Assembly (NCBI GenBank): GCA_003313425.1
Contig: NHZP01000003.1
Span: forward strand, 1,488,001-1,552,000
DNA from: Pseudopyrenochaeta lycopersici
Lineage: Eukaryota; Ascomycota; Dothideomycetes; Pleosporales; Pseudopyrenochaetaceae
DNA length: 64,000 bases
Direction: 5' to 3'
Part shown: in pieces, positions 21,799 through 32,285 of the stretch
How the letters are laid out: every line of letters starts with the position of its first letter
Position numbering within the stretch: position 1 is the first letter of the stretch
The notes under the pieces: model-generated
Seen by the model: the letters and a program-made list of their open reading frames with translations, nothing else
Database searches by the model: none
What the model was told of the DNA's origin: nothing
Program-made: the position numbers and the translations under genes

Positions 21799-22977
21799 CT
21801 AAGGAATACCTCGATGGAGTAGCAAAAGAAAACAATAAGTATAAAGCGCTCTGGTACACTTGTTATCTGATAAGCGAACTAAATCTACCTGGCCCTTTTT
21901 GCTGTGGACATTATTCACGTGATCCTCTAGTGCCTTTGGCACGAAGCTCTCATGAAGAGAAACCTCTCCACTCAGATAGAAGAGATAGCTTTGAATCAAC
22001 TTCTGTAACGACACCTTGTACTTTGGGCCTCCGGCTACTGCACTTTTAGAGCCTTCTGTTCTACAGTCGAAAGTCTTTATAACGTTCAAGCTTCTCCCAG
22101 TGTGAACTAGGTCTTGTACTTGACTAAGCCAAAGTAATCCGTCCAAAAGGGAGGCAACGTCGACTCCCTCTTTTGGTTTTCCAGGCATTGTGTCGATTGA
22201 ATGATTCCATACATTGGAAGCCTGATCGCCATGGACCTTAGTATATGTCAGTCATTGGATTCTAGCGACAAAGACGACATTCTGTAGGACATACGTGAGA
22301 TAGTGGTGGACCGTTGTTTTGCAATGCGGGCGTTTCAGTATGAGAAAATTGCTGATTGGTTGCCAGAAATGTTGGAGCAATACTAGATCCCCAACTTTTA
22401 TCGTCAGAAGCGGTTTCAAACACCGGCAAGTTGCCTTGTTGCCAATCCAAGTCAAACATCGAGGCATCTCCAAACGATATATCAGAGATTTGCTCATATT
22501 CAGGCATTGGTACAGCCAGTAGATCGGTCTTCTGAACGTGTTTCTGAAGAGAGGGTAAAGCAATTATGGGGGCAACGGAGTCTGCAGGTGTCGTGCTTGT
22601 TTGAACTTTGGCGGTGTCCTCGATCTGCATGGAATTATCTAGAGAGCTTTCCACATCATCTGTTCCGTCGCTTTCAATCGGGGGGCATATATCAGACGTA
22701 TTGGTTCCACCTTCGATGACACTAGGTAGACTGATTCCGTCAAGCAAGCCTGAGGTTGGAGTTTTTGGATTCTGTCTGGTATTGTAGACACGCCCTTTTT
22801 TGGCTCTATTCTTGGTGGTATTTGGCTGCGCAATATTCTTCGTTACTTGACCCTGCATTTCCTTTTTTTGGCCCCTATGCATATGATGAGATTTAGCCAG
22901 AGAAGAAACTGTGAAGACTTACTATGACGTCTTTGGGCAATGCGATTTTGCTCTTTTCTTTTCGGTGAAGTAGACAT
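21799..22977 (-). pseudogene. bZIP-basic-region regulator, exons out of phase by one base
   Basis: Three exons are visible: 22977-22923, 22874-22295 and 22236-21799. Exon 1 encodes MSTSPKRKEQNRIAQRRH, the fungal bZIP basic-region motif (N-x2-A-Q-x2-H/Y-R). Intron 1 has GTAAGT and CATAG borders; intron 2 has GTATGT and CTAAG borders and joins the later exons in phase. Splicing exon 1 to exon 2 enters the wrong frame and stops after about ten codons. One more base in the A7 run at 22863-22869 would restore an open frame of about 357 codons. No leucine zipper follows the basic region. The last exon (SLLDGLLWLSQVQDLVHTGR, then VSLQKLIQSYLFYLSGE) looks like the helical C-terminal part of fungal pathway regulators. 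It may be a pseudogene, a homopolymer error, or a gene with unrecognised splicing. Confidence 0.55.
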
Positions 22978-23081
22978 TGTCTATTGATAAACCTGATATG
23001 ATACTGAAAGTTTTGGAGATGACCGGGTTATTCACTTAAAAGCCTTTGATCTGTGTATTGTCTTGAAAGACATGCGATACC

Positions 23082-23101
23082 ATATATATATATATATATA
23101 A
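23082..23101. repeat. (TA)n microsatellite
   Basis: About ten uninterrupted TA units in an intergenic AT-rich stretch. Confidence 0.9.
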
Positions 23102-24960
23102 TGAGCGAAACAATCCCAATACTGCCAAAGTTATTCAAGTACTGGACACCGCAGCCAGGACACTGCAAAATGGCTTCCGGTCAAACCATCCTGGTAACCG
23201 CCGACCAAATGAATACTATAGCTTTCACCCAACTACGCTTTTCTCATACACTCACCGGAATTTGAAAATGATATCGGTTCCATATGCATTTCGGCGGTAA
23301 CACCGCGCGATTATGGTTCTCTGCATTGCTACCTTGTCCACCCGGATAAAGAATAATCGTGAACCTAGAGTCCAGATAGCAGTAATGCTATACTCAGATA
23401 GAAGAATCTGGCCCTGAATAAAGACTGTAACAGAAGTTCATGTTTACATAAGCTTTTGGACGCGGTTTGATAAGACCAGAAGGGAAGCCTACTAGGGGTA
23501 CTCTGATTGTGTGCCAAGCGCAACTATTGGTGTTGAGTGTTCAGCGATAGAATTGGCGGAAGAGAGGCATACATGTTGTGTAATGTACATTTGAGCTGCA
23601 CCATGTTGCACTGCCTGCTGTACGCCTTACATGACAAATAAAGATGGAGGTTTATACGCTAGAGTTGCTGCAATTTGTCGGAGCTGAGCGGCGGTGCCTA
23701 AATAGTGTTAAAACAAGCGCTTATGCTTTATCATCTATTATTGATTTTGGCGGCGGGGCATGTATCCCCTTGTAGGCTGATGAACCTGTTCTTGCTACCT
23801 TCAGTGTTTCTTTGACTGGACGTGAGGTCACCCTGAAACTCCGCATCTGAACTGGAATTACAGGCCGGGATTCAATCAAGCAAGGTACCGTCATTAGCGA
23901 TGTCGAACGAAATGATATGGTTCAGTGAACAGATTCCGGGGAGTTTACATTTGATGGCTAAGGAATTCACGCTCTTTGTTAGTAACTGTAGAGATTCACT
24001 TCTTGTAGAGAGTTATGATCTGGGTGTCATGAAGGCCTCCCTCTTCGCCTTGACAGTTGAGAAGCCTAAAGAAAACTATTAGGAACACTAATTCGTCTTG
24101 TGATGGCAGTGCTCCCAGCCATTATTCGAACAAGTAGGAAAAATACGAGGGTGTTTAATTTGCGTGCTTGAGAGATCTGGTGGGTTCGTTCTCCTGGGGT
24201 GACGGAGTTTGTATGAATCAATCGAATGGCTTAGAGTAGAATCACAAAGTACAGACGATGCGACAAATCTACAACAAAGCACACTCGGTGCCTATGTAGC
24301 TGGGTAAAGCAGAGCATGCCTCATTTAGTGACATTGCCATGGAACATCTGGCAGTGCGGAGACCTCTCGACATTACCCATGACGGCTTTGCTAGGTTTTG
24401 GAGTCCTCAACAAGCTAAGGGCGTGTTAGTTTGTGGGGGAGGCCTTACTGGTGACGCATTTGGATAGTACGGGAGATCATACTTGCGAAAAAGGCCACAA
24501 CCTATTGTGGTTCAAACCCCGTTAGCTGGAAGTGTTTCGGGGATCTGTTCAATGACCTGCAGATGATATCTGATTGTTAGCGAGAGAGGCACAGACTCTG
24601 CGCTTCATCCGCCCTTGCCAGCCCAACTAACATTATAGCAAACGCAAAATCGAAATGGCATGGGAGCCATTAGCCTTTGACAGAATTTTTCCAATTGTAT
24701 CGCAATCAAGAGGCTACAAATACTCATGACGAAGTTTATGTATTACATTGACTGGCAAGCAAGCATGATATTGTTGTGGAATGCCGCATATCTATAAAGG
24801 ACCTGCTGGTTGAGATTCTCTACCACGTTTGTGACGTGCAAGGCTCAAAAGCCAATTTTCAACTTGCGAAGCAAGAGCTTGCTAGGCTCATAAATATGAT
24901 CAGCGACGTTTTGAAGGTTTACTGTTCGGATGAAGTGCTTGCGTTCCACATCTCTAGGCG

Positions 24961-24979
24961 GAGAGAGAGAGAGAGAGAG
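24961..24979. repeat. (GA)n microsatellite
   Basis: A short run of GA units lies within a 111-codon open frame, where it would encode alternating Arg and Glu. Confidence 0.8.
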
Positions 24980-25555
24980 ATACCATTACTTAGAAAACCC
25001 AGAAAGCTGTTTAGACTTAAGGAAGCTCCAACATCAACTGCCGGTCATGAGTCTCATCACGGCCTAGATATATTTAAGTTACAATTCGAGTACAGGGAAA
25101 ACGTAAACTAAGGATCTCAAATTAGACAAACTTTGTGTTTCTAACTGCAAACGAAGGGCAACGAAGCCTGATCACGAGTTGTTGTAACCCTTGATAAACA
25201 CTGATAGGTTGCTTCGAGAAGATCTCAAGGTCAAGGAATCAAGTACTACTACCATCTACAAGGATACCATCACCTCTTTGCCCAAACAGGGTGACTGGAA
25301 TGACTATAATCACCGGATCAGCTTCTGAATCAAGACGTAAATGCGCGTCCAAAAACCTAGTAATATTTCTGTCTTTTAGATGGTGGTGTAAGCCTATTAT
25401 TCGTATAACCTCGATCGCTTCCAAGCCGTAAGTAACCAAGTTTTTTTTCGCTCTAGTCGCTGATAGTAGTATGCAACACACATCCAGATCATTTTAGTCA
25501 TCCATCAGCTAGCATTTCTCTGCATTTTTTCCTTTTCTCTTGCTCTCTCATGTTC

Positions 25556-28500
25556 TCAATACCCCTCCCTTATCAAATTCCACTCCGCAACCGTCCCGCC
25601 TTCCATCGCACCCGCACCGACCTGATTCCCCCAAATACCCAAATGCGCATATCTGCCACTCCACACACTCTCCGATAGTGTAATATTTGTCTGGTTGCCC
25701 ACATACGTCTTGATCTCATACGCCGTGACGGGGTCCCAGGGCGCGCTGATGTCGACTTTGCCTGCAGTCACTTTCCGAACCTCATCGGCATGCACGGACG
25801 CACTGCCGAATGGTGGGAGCGAGGAGTTTGAGAAGAATATTTCAAAGTGTGAAGGCGGTTGGTTGCCCCAGTCCATCATGAGTTTTCTAATGGGGTAGAA
25901 AGTGGTGGTGCCGAGGTCGACGGTGAGGTAGCTTGTGGTGTTCGAAAGGTCAGGTTGCCATTTTGTACTTGCGGCGCCGTCGATGGCTGCCATTGGGAAT
26001 TGGCCTGGTTGGTTACCTTGGCGTGGGGGCATTAGAGTTCCACACTGCAAGATATTGCCGGCAACGGTGAGTGTTTGGCCCATGGGACGGTTGGGGATGA
26101 TGAGCGGTTCGTCACCAAGCGAGTATGTTGTGATATTGCGATTGCTCCGCGTGCCTACTGTTACAGGGATTGGCTTGTCGAAATATGTTGCATTCGCCGA
26201 AGGAAGGGTGAATTTCCCTCGAGGCAATCGAACAAGAGTAGTGTGTGTAGTATTTGAAGTAGCGTTGATGCCATGGCCCTGCCAGTAAAAAGTCCGATAG
26301 TCCAGGTACTGGATCTGAGGTGGCAGCGAAGGATCGATGTCGAGCTTGTCGTAGTACAGACCTAATCCGAGGTATCCAAAGATAGCCACACGGTTCGTTC
26401 CACCCATACCTGTCAAAAATGGGAAAGCAGGATGCGTTCCTCCGTTTGCTTCAACGTTATCTAAAAGCTGTTCAGAGTACTGGTACCACGGCGCGCGGGC
26501 GTACGGTGAGGAAGAATAGAGGTCGTATGTGAAACTCGAGCATCCAGAAGGAGACACTTCGTTTGCAACAACAGCAAACGAAGAGTATGTCATCGCCGGA
26601 CCGTCAAGGGATTGCTTTGCGGCGTAATAGTCGAGATTGGCTAGACTGTAAGGATTTGGATAGTGCAGGAGGTCATCAACGAGCACAACATCAGCTTGTT
26701 TTACTTCAACCGACCCGTTCATGCCCGTGTACTCAACAATGATACCGGCATTTTCGTTGATCGGCAGGCGCATCTGTGACGCCTTCTCCGACCAGCTAGC
26801 ATTCTGAGCAAGGCCAAACCAAGCGTTGAACTCGTTCGTTTCCAAGAAATGTCGCTGGATTAGTGCAGTGGTGAAGCCAACGTTGTTCACTTGGTTAGCG
26901 TACTCGTCAGGATCGGTAGCGTTCCAGAGCTCCCAGGCGCCAGAAGTCTCGTTGTAGTCTAGTACTTGTCCGAAGAAATGAGCGATTGCATTCGATATCG
27001 GTAGTAATGTATCTTTGAAATACTGTCCATCTCCGGTAATGATTAGATGGTTGTTGAATGCCAGACTGATGTCACCATTGAGATGATATTCGTAGTCGAA
27101 GCAAGCTCCTGTGCCCGTGCAATTTCCCCATCGTCCGCTTGTCCATGGATAAACGGCACCACCTGGTGTAAATCTACCGGTTTGGTTCTTGCTCGATTGG
27201 AATGCTGTTTCGACGTTTCTCTGCGCTTGCTCAAAATGCTCCACTCTGTAATTGATAACATTTTGAACATGTCGTGGATGCGAAACCTGCACACCCGGGG
27301 CCATCCAAACATCAGCATCCCAGAAGATCAGTCCGCCATAACAGTCAGAACCCATACCGCAGACGGGGATACTGTGAATGTTGAGTCGTGTGTTGTTGCC
27401 AGCTGCAATGACGGCGTTGGGTCCTACCATGCTGGAAAGAAGATAAAATGGATTCGTGTGGGCAAGGATGTGTAGCTCTTGAACAGCTGGGTTGCTTGGG
27501 AGTGAGCCATTTGGAAGATGGTAATCATCTACGGAGTCTGGTGTCAAGATCGTCTCCCACTCCTCAATATGCGAATGAAGAATTTTGTAATATCCCTCCT
27601 TGGCTCCAGAAATAGAGGCCTTCCTTGCGATATCCTGTGGATCTGAGAACGCATCGGTCGATGCAATACCAACGAACTTATTCAGCTCAGTTGGCCGGAA
27701 TGCAGTGAGCTCGACATGAACAGACTGTGCGATAGTCGAACCGTTGCCGCCACTAAAGAGCCCTTCTTGTACCTCAAGGCGTGTGCCCATGTCTACCCAG
27801 TCATCGGCGCTCAGCGTCGAATAAATATATGCAGTAACATTTGTAATGTTACCTGGACTAACGGCAGTGAAAATCGTCGAAGTTTCCTCCTCATACTTCT
27901 TTTCCACAAAATTGGAACGCACAGCACAGTCGCCATCTAAGACATCGTATACCGTAACGTTCAGATCACGACTTGCCGTGAGTCGAAGCCGCGTAGCAGC
28001 TTTGTTGATGTCGAGCTTGTGTAGGAACAGTTGATAATCCACATCAATTATCCCATCTCCAGACCCTCCTGGCTTCCAATCGTACCTCCAGCTAGCGATT
28101 CCAGCTTTGACATCCAAACTCGTGATGAAGTTCGAGATGTGCTCTGGGTTGACTGATGCGTTCAGCAACTCGCCGTTTGCTTCAACAAGAAGACCGCTCC
28201 AATGCGGAATACCCGCAGTAAAGCTCTCCCATCCGTATTGATACAACCAAGGATAATTGCTACCATTCGTCCGTGGTTGGCTGTTGTAGAAACCCGCAAT
28301 TGTCGAGAAAGCCTGCCGTCTGCTGAAAAGTGGCCATCCACTTATTATGTCTCCGTCAACTGGTTCATCGACCTCAAAAAAGGGTCCAGCCGCTGCAACG
28401 CTGATGCCGAAATATCCATTTGCGAGCGATAATCGGGATTGGTAGTGCCCTTGGTCTAACGTATGTGTTGATATCACCCAATTATCGTCGTCCCACTGAA

Positions 28501-28600
28501 CGTGCTCGAATTGATTTTGCTGCACACTACTCGACCCGAGGACCAGCCCTGTTGTTGCCAGAAAGGCGCATGTCGCTAATCTGAGGTTAGACGGTGACAT
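25556..28600 (-). CDS. Acid trehalase, glycoside hydrolase family 65
   Basis: A single exon encodes 1,014 residues from the ATG at 28600. The codon opening the longer frame is GTG, and the ATG is followed at once by a signal peptide (LRLATCAFLATTGLVLGSSS). The enzyme hydrolyses trehalose to two glucose molecules in the vacuole, cell wall or medium, with inversion through attack by phosphate-free water. Family features are the N-terminal beta-sandwich starting WDDDNWVISTHTLDQGHYQSR, the (alpha/alpha)6 barrel with GLIFWDADVWMAP, and the likely general acid Glu504 in FDYEYHLNGDI. A C-terminal discoidin-like (F5/8 type C) region carries AAIDGAASTKWQP near residue 880. There are many N-x-S/T sites, as expected for a secreted glycoprotein. 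About 1.1 kb separates its start from the ATS1-like gene. Confidence 0.94.
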   Translation of the reverse strand: MSPSNLRLATCAFLATTGLVLGSSSVQQNQFEHVQWDDDNWVISTHTLDQGHYQSRLSLANGYFGISVAAAGPFFEVDEPVDGDIISGWPLFSRRQAFSTIAGFYNSQPRTNGSNYPWLYQYGWESFTAGIPHWSGLLVEANGELLNASVNPEHISNFITSLDVKAGIASWRYDWKPGGSGDGIIDVDYQLFLHKLDINKAATRLRLTASRDLNVTVYDVLDGDCAVRSNFVEKKYEEETSTIFTAVSPGNITNVTAYIYSTLSADDWVDMGTRLEVQEGLFSGGNGSTIAQSVHVELTAFRPTELNKFVGIASTDAFSDPQDIARKASISGAKEGYYKILHSHIEEWETILTPDSVDDYHLPNGSLPSNPAVQELHILAHTNPFYLLSSMVGPNAVIAAGNNTRLNIHSIPVCGMGSDCYGGLIFWDADVWMAPGVQVSHPRHVQNVINYRVEHFEQAQRNVETAFQSSKNQTGRFTPGGAVYPWTSGRWGNCTGTGACFDYEYHLNGDISLAFNNHLIITGDGQYFKDTLLPISNAIAHFFGQVLDYNETSGAWELWNATDPDEYANQVNNVGFTTALIQRHFLETNEFNAWFGLAQNASWSEKASQMRLPINENAGIIVEYTGMNGSVEVKQADVVLVDDLLHYPNPYSLANLDYYAAKQSLDGPAMTYSSFAVVANEVSPSGCSSFTYDLYSSSPYARAPWYQYSEQLLDNVEANGGTHPAFPFLTGMGGTNRVAIFGYLGLGLYYDKLDIDPSLPPQIQYLDYRTFYWQGHGINATSNTTHTTLVRLPRGKFTLPSANATYFDKPIPVTVGTRSNRNITTYSLGDEPLIIPNRPMGQTLTVAGNILQCGTLMPPRQGNQPGQFPMAAIDGAASTKWQPDLSNTTSYLTVDLGTTTFYPIRKLMMDWGNQPPSHFEIFFSNSSLPPFGSASVHADEVRKVTAGKVDISAPWDPVTAYEIKTYVGNQTNITLSESVWSGRYAHLGIWGNQVGAGAMEGGTVAEWNLIREGY

Positions 28601-29739
28601 CTCCAGTGTTCGAACAAAGAGTCGAGCTGGAGAGGCGGAGTGGGGGTCGCACACATGTAAGGCACGGCGTTCTTAAAGCAAGGCACAAAAAACATGGTGA
28701 TCGCTCACCGTACCTGGCCCATAAAACGCCACAATTTGCTATCCTCGCCAATCTACACCGCGGAGGGTCCGGCGGCTTGATCCGTATGACTATGTCATGT
28801 GCTTATCAGCCCGATGGTCCACACATTTCATTGACGGAAGGTTTAGCGCAAACGCTCGTATCTGTCTCATCGTGCCCGCGCTGAGAGAAAAACAGACTAC
28901 AGACTTTGGTGCAACAGAATGTCCTTGCATCAAAAATCGCATTATCGGGTGCCTGAAATGAGACATTGGAGGCGCAAAAGCGGCGGCAGGTAACGGCGGG
29001 CATGGAGTTTGATCAGCGGGAATGACGTAATTGTGGGACACCGCGCGACCAACAGACTCATCACTCGTCAAGCGTAGCATACCTACCTACGCAACATTGA
29101 TCAAATGTGCTACAGACAACATCAGTTCTGAAATAAATAAAAATTCTGGTTCTGGCCCACTGTCTTACCATCCACTGAGGCAAAAGTAGGCAAACCCTGC
29201 ACGTCCAGGAGAATGGTAGATACGTGGTGAGGAATTCGTGACAACATATTTAAACACATTTATTATACATCATACTTAATACCCTAAGGTATTAGAGAGC
29301 CATCGCAACTTTGGCTCAATATATAGATTTGTAGTCTAGGAATACTGAAGAGAATCTCAATGTCACCTGAACAATCCATCATGTATCACATGAATTCTAA
29401 TCTTACTCCAGCAATGCAAGCAGTCTCCAAGAGTAAGTCCAGCCGCTTACGTCCGCCTGAAAACTTTTTTGTTTAGTGGACGAAAAGGAAAATTTATAGA
29501 GCTCGGATTTCAACATATGTCCACATGAGGTAAATTTGATTTTACTCTTGAGGATCGGGGATATGGAATTCGTTCTATCGGTATACTCAAGGACCCTGAT
29601 TTTATGTACTGTGAGTTGCCAAGCCTGGTCAGCTTCAATGCTATTAAGCCAGAATACATACATGATGGTCATAACTCACCGCATACAACCTGAATCCATG
29701 AATTACTAGTCAAGGTTATCAGATCACTTGCTGATCTCA
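28601..29739. other. Promoter side of acid trehalase and 3' flank of the ATS1-like gene
   Basis: Both neighbours are on the minus strand. I see no gene with recognisable content; open frames up to 96 codons are not convincing. Confidence 0.55.
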
Positions 29740-30810
29740 CTATTCTTTAGCGACCACAAAGCTTGTGCAGAATCCTGCTCCAATCGTCTCAATCTCTCCG
29801 GGTATATCGATATCGTTCCAAAATCCGCTGACCATATCATTCTGAACCTCATGCGCTATCTTCGATAAGTCGCCGCAGTTCCCATGCTTTCCCCAGCCCC
29901 ACGATATCAGCTTCCCTTTTTTTGTCACCGCCAAAATGTGATCTGAGCCCACCGCAATCTTCTCAATAGGTGGCAACCCTGTCGGTATGAGTTCCCACAT
30001 ATTATCTTTACCCCAGGCAATAAGTCTTCCGTCATCAAATAGAACAAAGATTGCGTGCCAAGTAGCGCCAATGTCTTTCCAGCCTTTGACATCTTGCGGC
30101 TTTCCAGAATTAATGTGAAATTTATCCTTTCCGAGTAAGATGTGTTCACCCGTGGCGGCGTCGCTAACAAGATAGGTAAAGTCCTTCCCGCATATCACTT
30201 TCCTGGGCTTAAAAGGTACATTTTCAAGCTTGGTGGGAACCATAACCTTGCCGGTGAGCTTGTCACCTAGCTGGCCTAAGCGAGCTTTGCCCCAGCCATA
30301 GATGGACCCATCTGTGAGGATAGCAACATAGTGCCAGACACCAGCTGCGAAGCCGATTACAACACCAGGCAAGGGATCAATGAGAGGGGCTCTTTCGCCG
30401 GGGGCCATCATCGTCTTCGTGACATTGTCCCCCCGGCCTAACTCTCCCCATGGCCCTGAGCCTTCAGTGTGAATATAGCTCTGCGTAGATGTTTTGTCTG
30501 GAAGGATGTACGCTGAAGATTCGCAGGTCGCAGCGAGGTAAGATGGACCGTTGCGCAGAACTTCAAAATTTTCAAGTCGTGCGTTGTTCCCAGATTGAGA
30601 ATCTAATTGGTTTTTACGATTGTCTCCCACTCCGTAATTAATTCCTTCTTTGGTTAGGAAGAGAGTGTGATTATCCCCGCATCTCACTGCCTTCAGATCC
30701 TTAAGTGGTGGAGGGTTGGGGACTTTAGTTGGAGTGCTGACAATTTCTGCTGCTGGTATGCCAAGTTGTCCTTCGCCGTTACTGCCAAAGACGTATAGAT
30801 TGGATGACAT
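29740..30810 (-). CDS. RCC1-repeat protein, ATS1/KTI13-like
   Basis: A single exon encodes 356 residues. RCC1-type blades are visible from the start (YVFGSNGEGQLG at residues 6-17) and recur at about 170 (GWGKARLGQLGD), 262 (AWGKDNMWEL) and 302 (SWGWGKHGNCGD). There is no signal peptide or extra domain. A protein that is only one beta-propeller and about 350 residues long fits yeast Ats1/Kti13 (333 residues), which partners Kti11/Dph3 in Elongator-dependent tRNA modification and diphthamide synthesis. Other small RCC1 proteins cannot be ruled out. It is divergent from RPS16, with 410 bases between the start codons. Confidence 0.75.
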   Translation of the reverse strand: MSSNLYVFGSNGEGQLGIPAAEIVSTPTKVPNPPPLKDLKAVRCGDNHTLFLTKEGINYGVGDNRKNQLDSQSGNNARLENFEVLRNGPSYLAATCESSAYILPDKTSTQSYIHTEGSGPWGELGRGDNVTKTMMAPGERAPLIDPLPGVVIGFAAGVWHYVAILTDGSIYGWGKARLGQLGDKLTGKVMVPTKLENVPFKPRKVICGKDFTYLVSDAATGEHILLGKDKFHINSGKPQDVKGWKDIGATWHAIFVLFDDGRLIAWGKDNMWELIPTGLPPIEKIAVGSDHILAVTKKGKLISWGWGKHGNCGDLSKIAHEVQNDMVSGFWNDIDIPGEIETIGAGFCTSFVVAKE

Positions 30811-31220
30811 GTTGAAATTTGAAGATTAGGGTGTAGAGATGGCTACAGTCTTGCAATTGGCATCTGTCAGTGCAGCATCTGAAGACATGGATTCGTGAGG
30901 CTGTCGCCTGAGCGAGCACAGGTCACGCGATTGCAAAGTCTATAATAGTAGAGCCACAATTAATGGCTTTTATTTGATAGAATCATGCCGTGTTATAGGA
31001 ATGCATATCGATTGCGATTTTGGTGCGACGCGGAGCTGTCTTTCGGAGTCGGGATTGCTGACATAATTACGGGCGCTAGTCGCTTACAGGGTAGACCAAG
31101 CGCACGGACGCCCACAGTGCCAATTCGCTTTGAACGTCGAACAACTTCGCCTACGACTGTGACAACCGCAAAACCGACGCCCACCGACCTCACCGCACGC
31201 ACATCCCACAGTCGCCCAAC
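30811..31220. promoter_or_regulatory. Shared intergenic promoter region, ATS1-like gene and RPS16
   Basis: Divergent start codons flank these 410 bases. The last 100 bases before RPS16 are C-rich, as in leaders of fungal ribosomal protein genes. No TATA box stands out. Confidence 0.5.
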
Positions 31221-31845
31221 ATGGCTTCCCAGAGCGTGCAATGCTTCGGCAAGAAGAAGACCGCGACTGGTACGGCCGCCTCTGCCACCTCCCATCTGTT
31301 GAAGAGTGAAAAGGATGCTAACAATTTCGCCAACAGCTGTCGCCCACTGCAAGGTACATACACAATGCCACGATCGAGCGCGCAATCGAACAGTATACTC
31401 ACGATAATTTGTTAGGCCGGTAAAGGCCTCGTCAAGGTCAACGGAAAGCCTCTTTCCCTCGTCCAGCCCGAGATCCTGCGATTCAAGGTCTACGAGCCCA
31501 TCCTGATCCTTGGCATTGACAAGTTCGGTACGCACTCGACACCACCATACACGTGAGAAGGACGACAGGACTAGAATACTGACAATTTTGGCAGCTGATG
31601 TCGATATCCGCGTTCGCGTCTCCGGTGGTGGACACACCTCCCAAATCTATGCCATCCGTCAAGCCATCGCCAAATCCATCATCGCCTACTACCAGAAGTA
31701 CGTCGACGAGCACTCGAAGAACCAGCTCAAGCAGGCGCTCGTCCAGTACGACCGCACACTCCTCGTTGCCGACAACAGACGGTGCGAGCCCAAGAAGTTC
31801 GGCGGTCCAGGTGCGCGCTCGAGGTACCAGAAGTCGTACCGTTAA
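31221..31845 (+). CDS. RPS16: 40S ribosomal protein S16 (uS9)
   Basis: Four exons, 31221-31269, 31337-31353, 31416-31527 and 31595-31845, give 142 residues, the length of eukaryotic uS9. Exon 2 is only 17 bases (completing Ala, then VAHCK). All introns start GTAC and end in AG. The product matches the family throughout: [31 protein letters not shown]-like sequence, [32 protein letters not shown] and the basic tail [21 protein letters not shown]. The C-terminal Lys-Arg tail reaches the P-site tRNA in the small subunit. Confidence 0.97.
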
Positions 31846-32285
31846 GCGGAACAAGATGGATGGGAAGGGGGTGTATGGGGAGCATGGAGCGGTGTTCATC
31901 CTGGGCTTTTACATGGGTCTCCTCTTACTTTCGGGCGAGGTTATGTGATATGGTGCGCTACGGCTGCCTGAATCGAACCCGGATCTTGTGACGATAAAAA
32001 TGAATACATTGGTTGCAAGGCACACAAACAATCACAAAATCTGAACACCTGCAGACTACACTATGAAATGCTGAGGTAATTCGTGTCAATATCATGGGTT
32101 GGATGACCTGGTACGACAAAGTTGGGTTCCACTCATATCAATGCAGCAACGCTGTAAAAGTGCGGCCCATGACCATGTCACTCAGCTCTAACATTTTCAT
32201 GCATTAATAGGATCATCACGTCTGATGAATATCATCTATCTACTTTCGAAACTCCCTCCAGCCAAAGCGATACGGGAGTAGACTT
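31846..32285. other. Convergent 3' flanks of RPS16 and the BUD7-like gene
   Basis: No gene is visible. At about 31965-31995 the minus strand has a TTCGATT motif like a tRNA B box, but the flanking bases do not form a T stem, so no tRNA is called. Confidence 0.55.

Larger units (their letters stand above)
22978..25555. other. AT-rich, gene-poor stretch upstream of the regulator
   Basis: It contains the regulator's promoter side, a TA microsatellite (23082-23101) and a GA microsatellite (about 24961-24979). A 111-codon frame (24776-25111) and a 60-codon frame (23900-24082) have no recognisable content. No intact gene or transposon is visible; the right end is the 3' flank of the trehalase gene. 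Confidence 0.5.

Noticed and set aside
24495..24530. GGTTCAAACC resembling a tRNA B box
   Set aside because: The flanks do not form a T stem, and no cloverleaf was found.
24776..25111. 111-codon open frame in the AT-rich island
   Set aside because: It includes a GA microsatellite, has no recognisable domain, and lies in a region full of decayed sequence. A gene fragment cannot be excluded.
14700..25500. Transposon or retroelement relics in the AT-rich island
   Set aside because: I looked for transposase, reverse transcriptase or integrase motifs and terminal repeats in the frames and found none by eye; a repeat-library search could still find some.
28600..28654. Longer N-terminus for acid trehalase
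   Set aside because: The upstream codon is GTG, and the extension would bury the signal peptide that follows the ATG at 28600.
31955..32010. tRNA-like B box on the minus strand after RPS16
   Set aside because: The TTCGATT loop is present, but the five bases on each side do not pair, and no A box or acceptor stem could be laid out.
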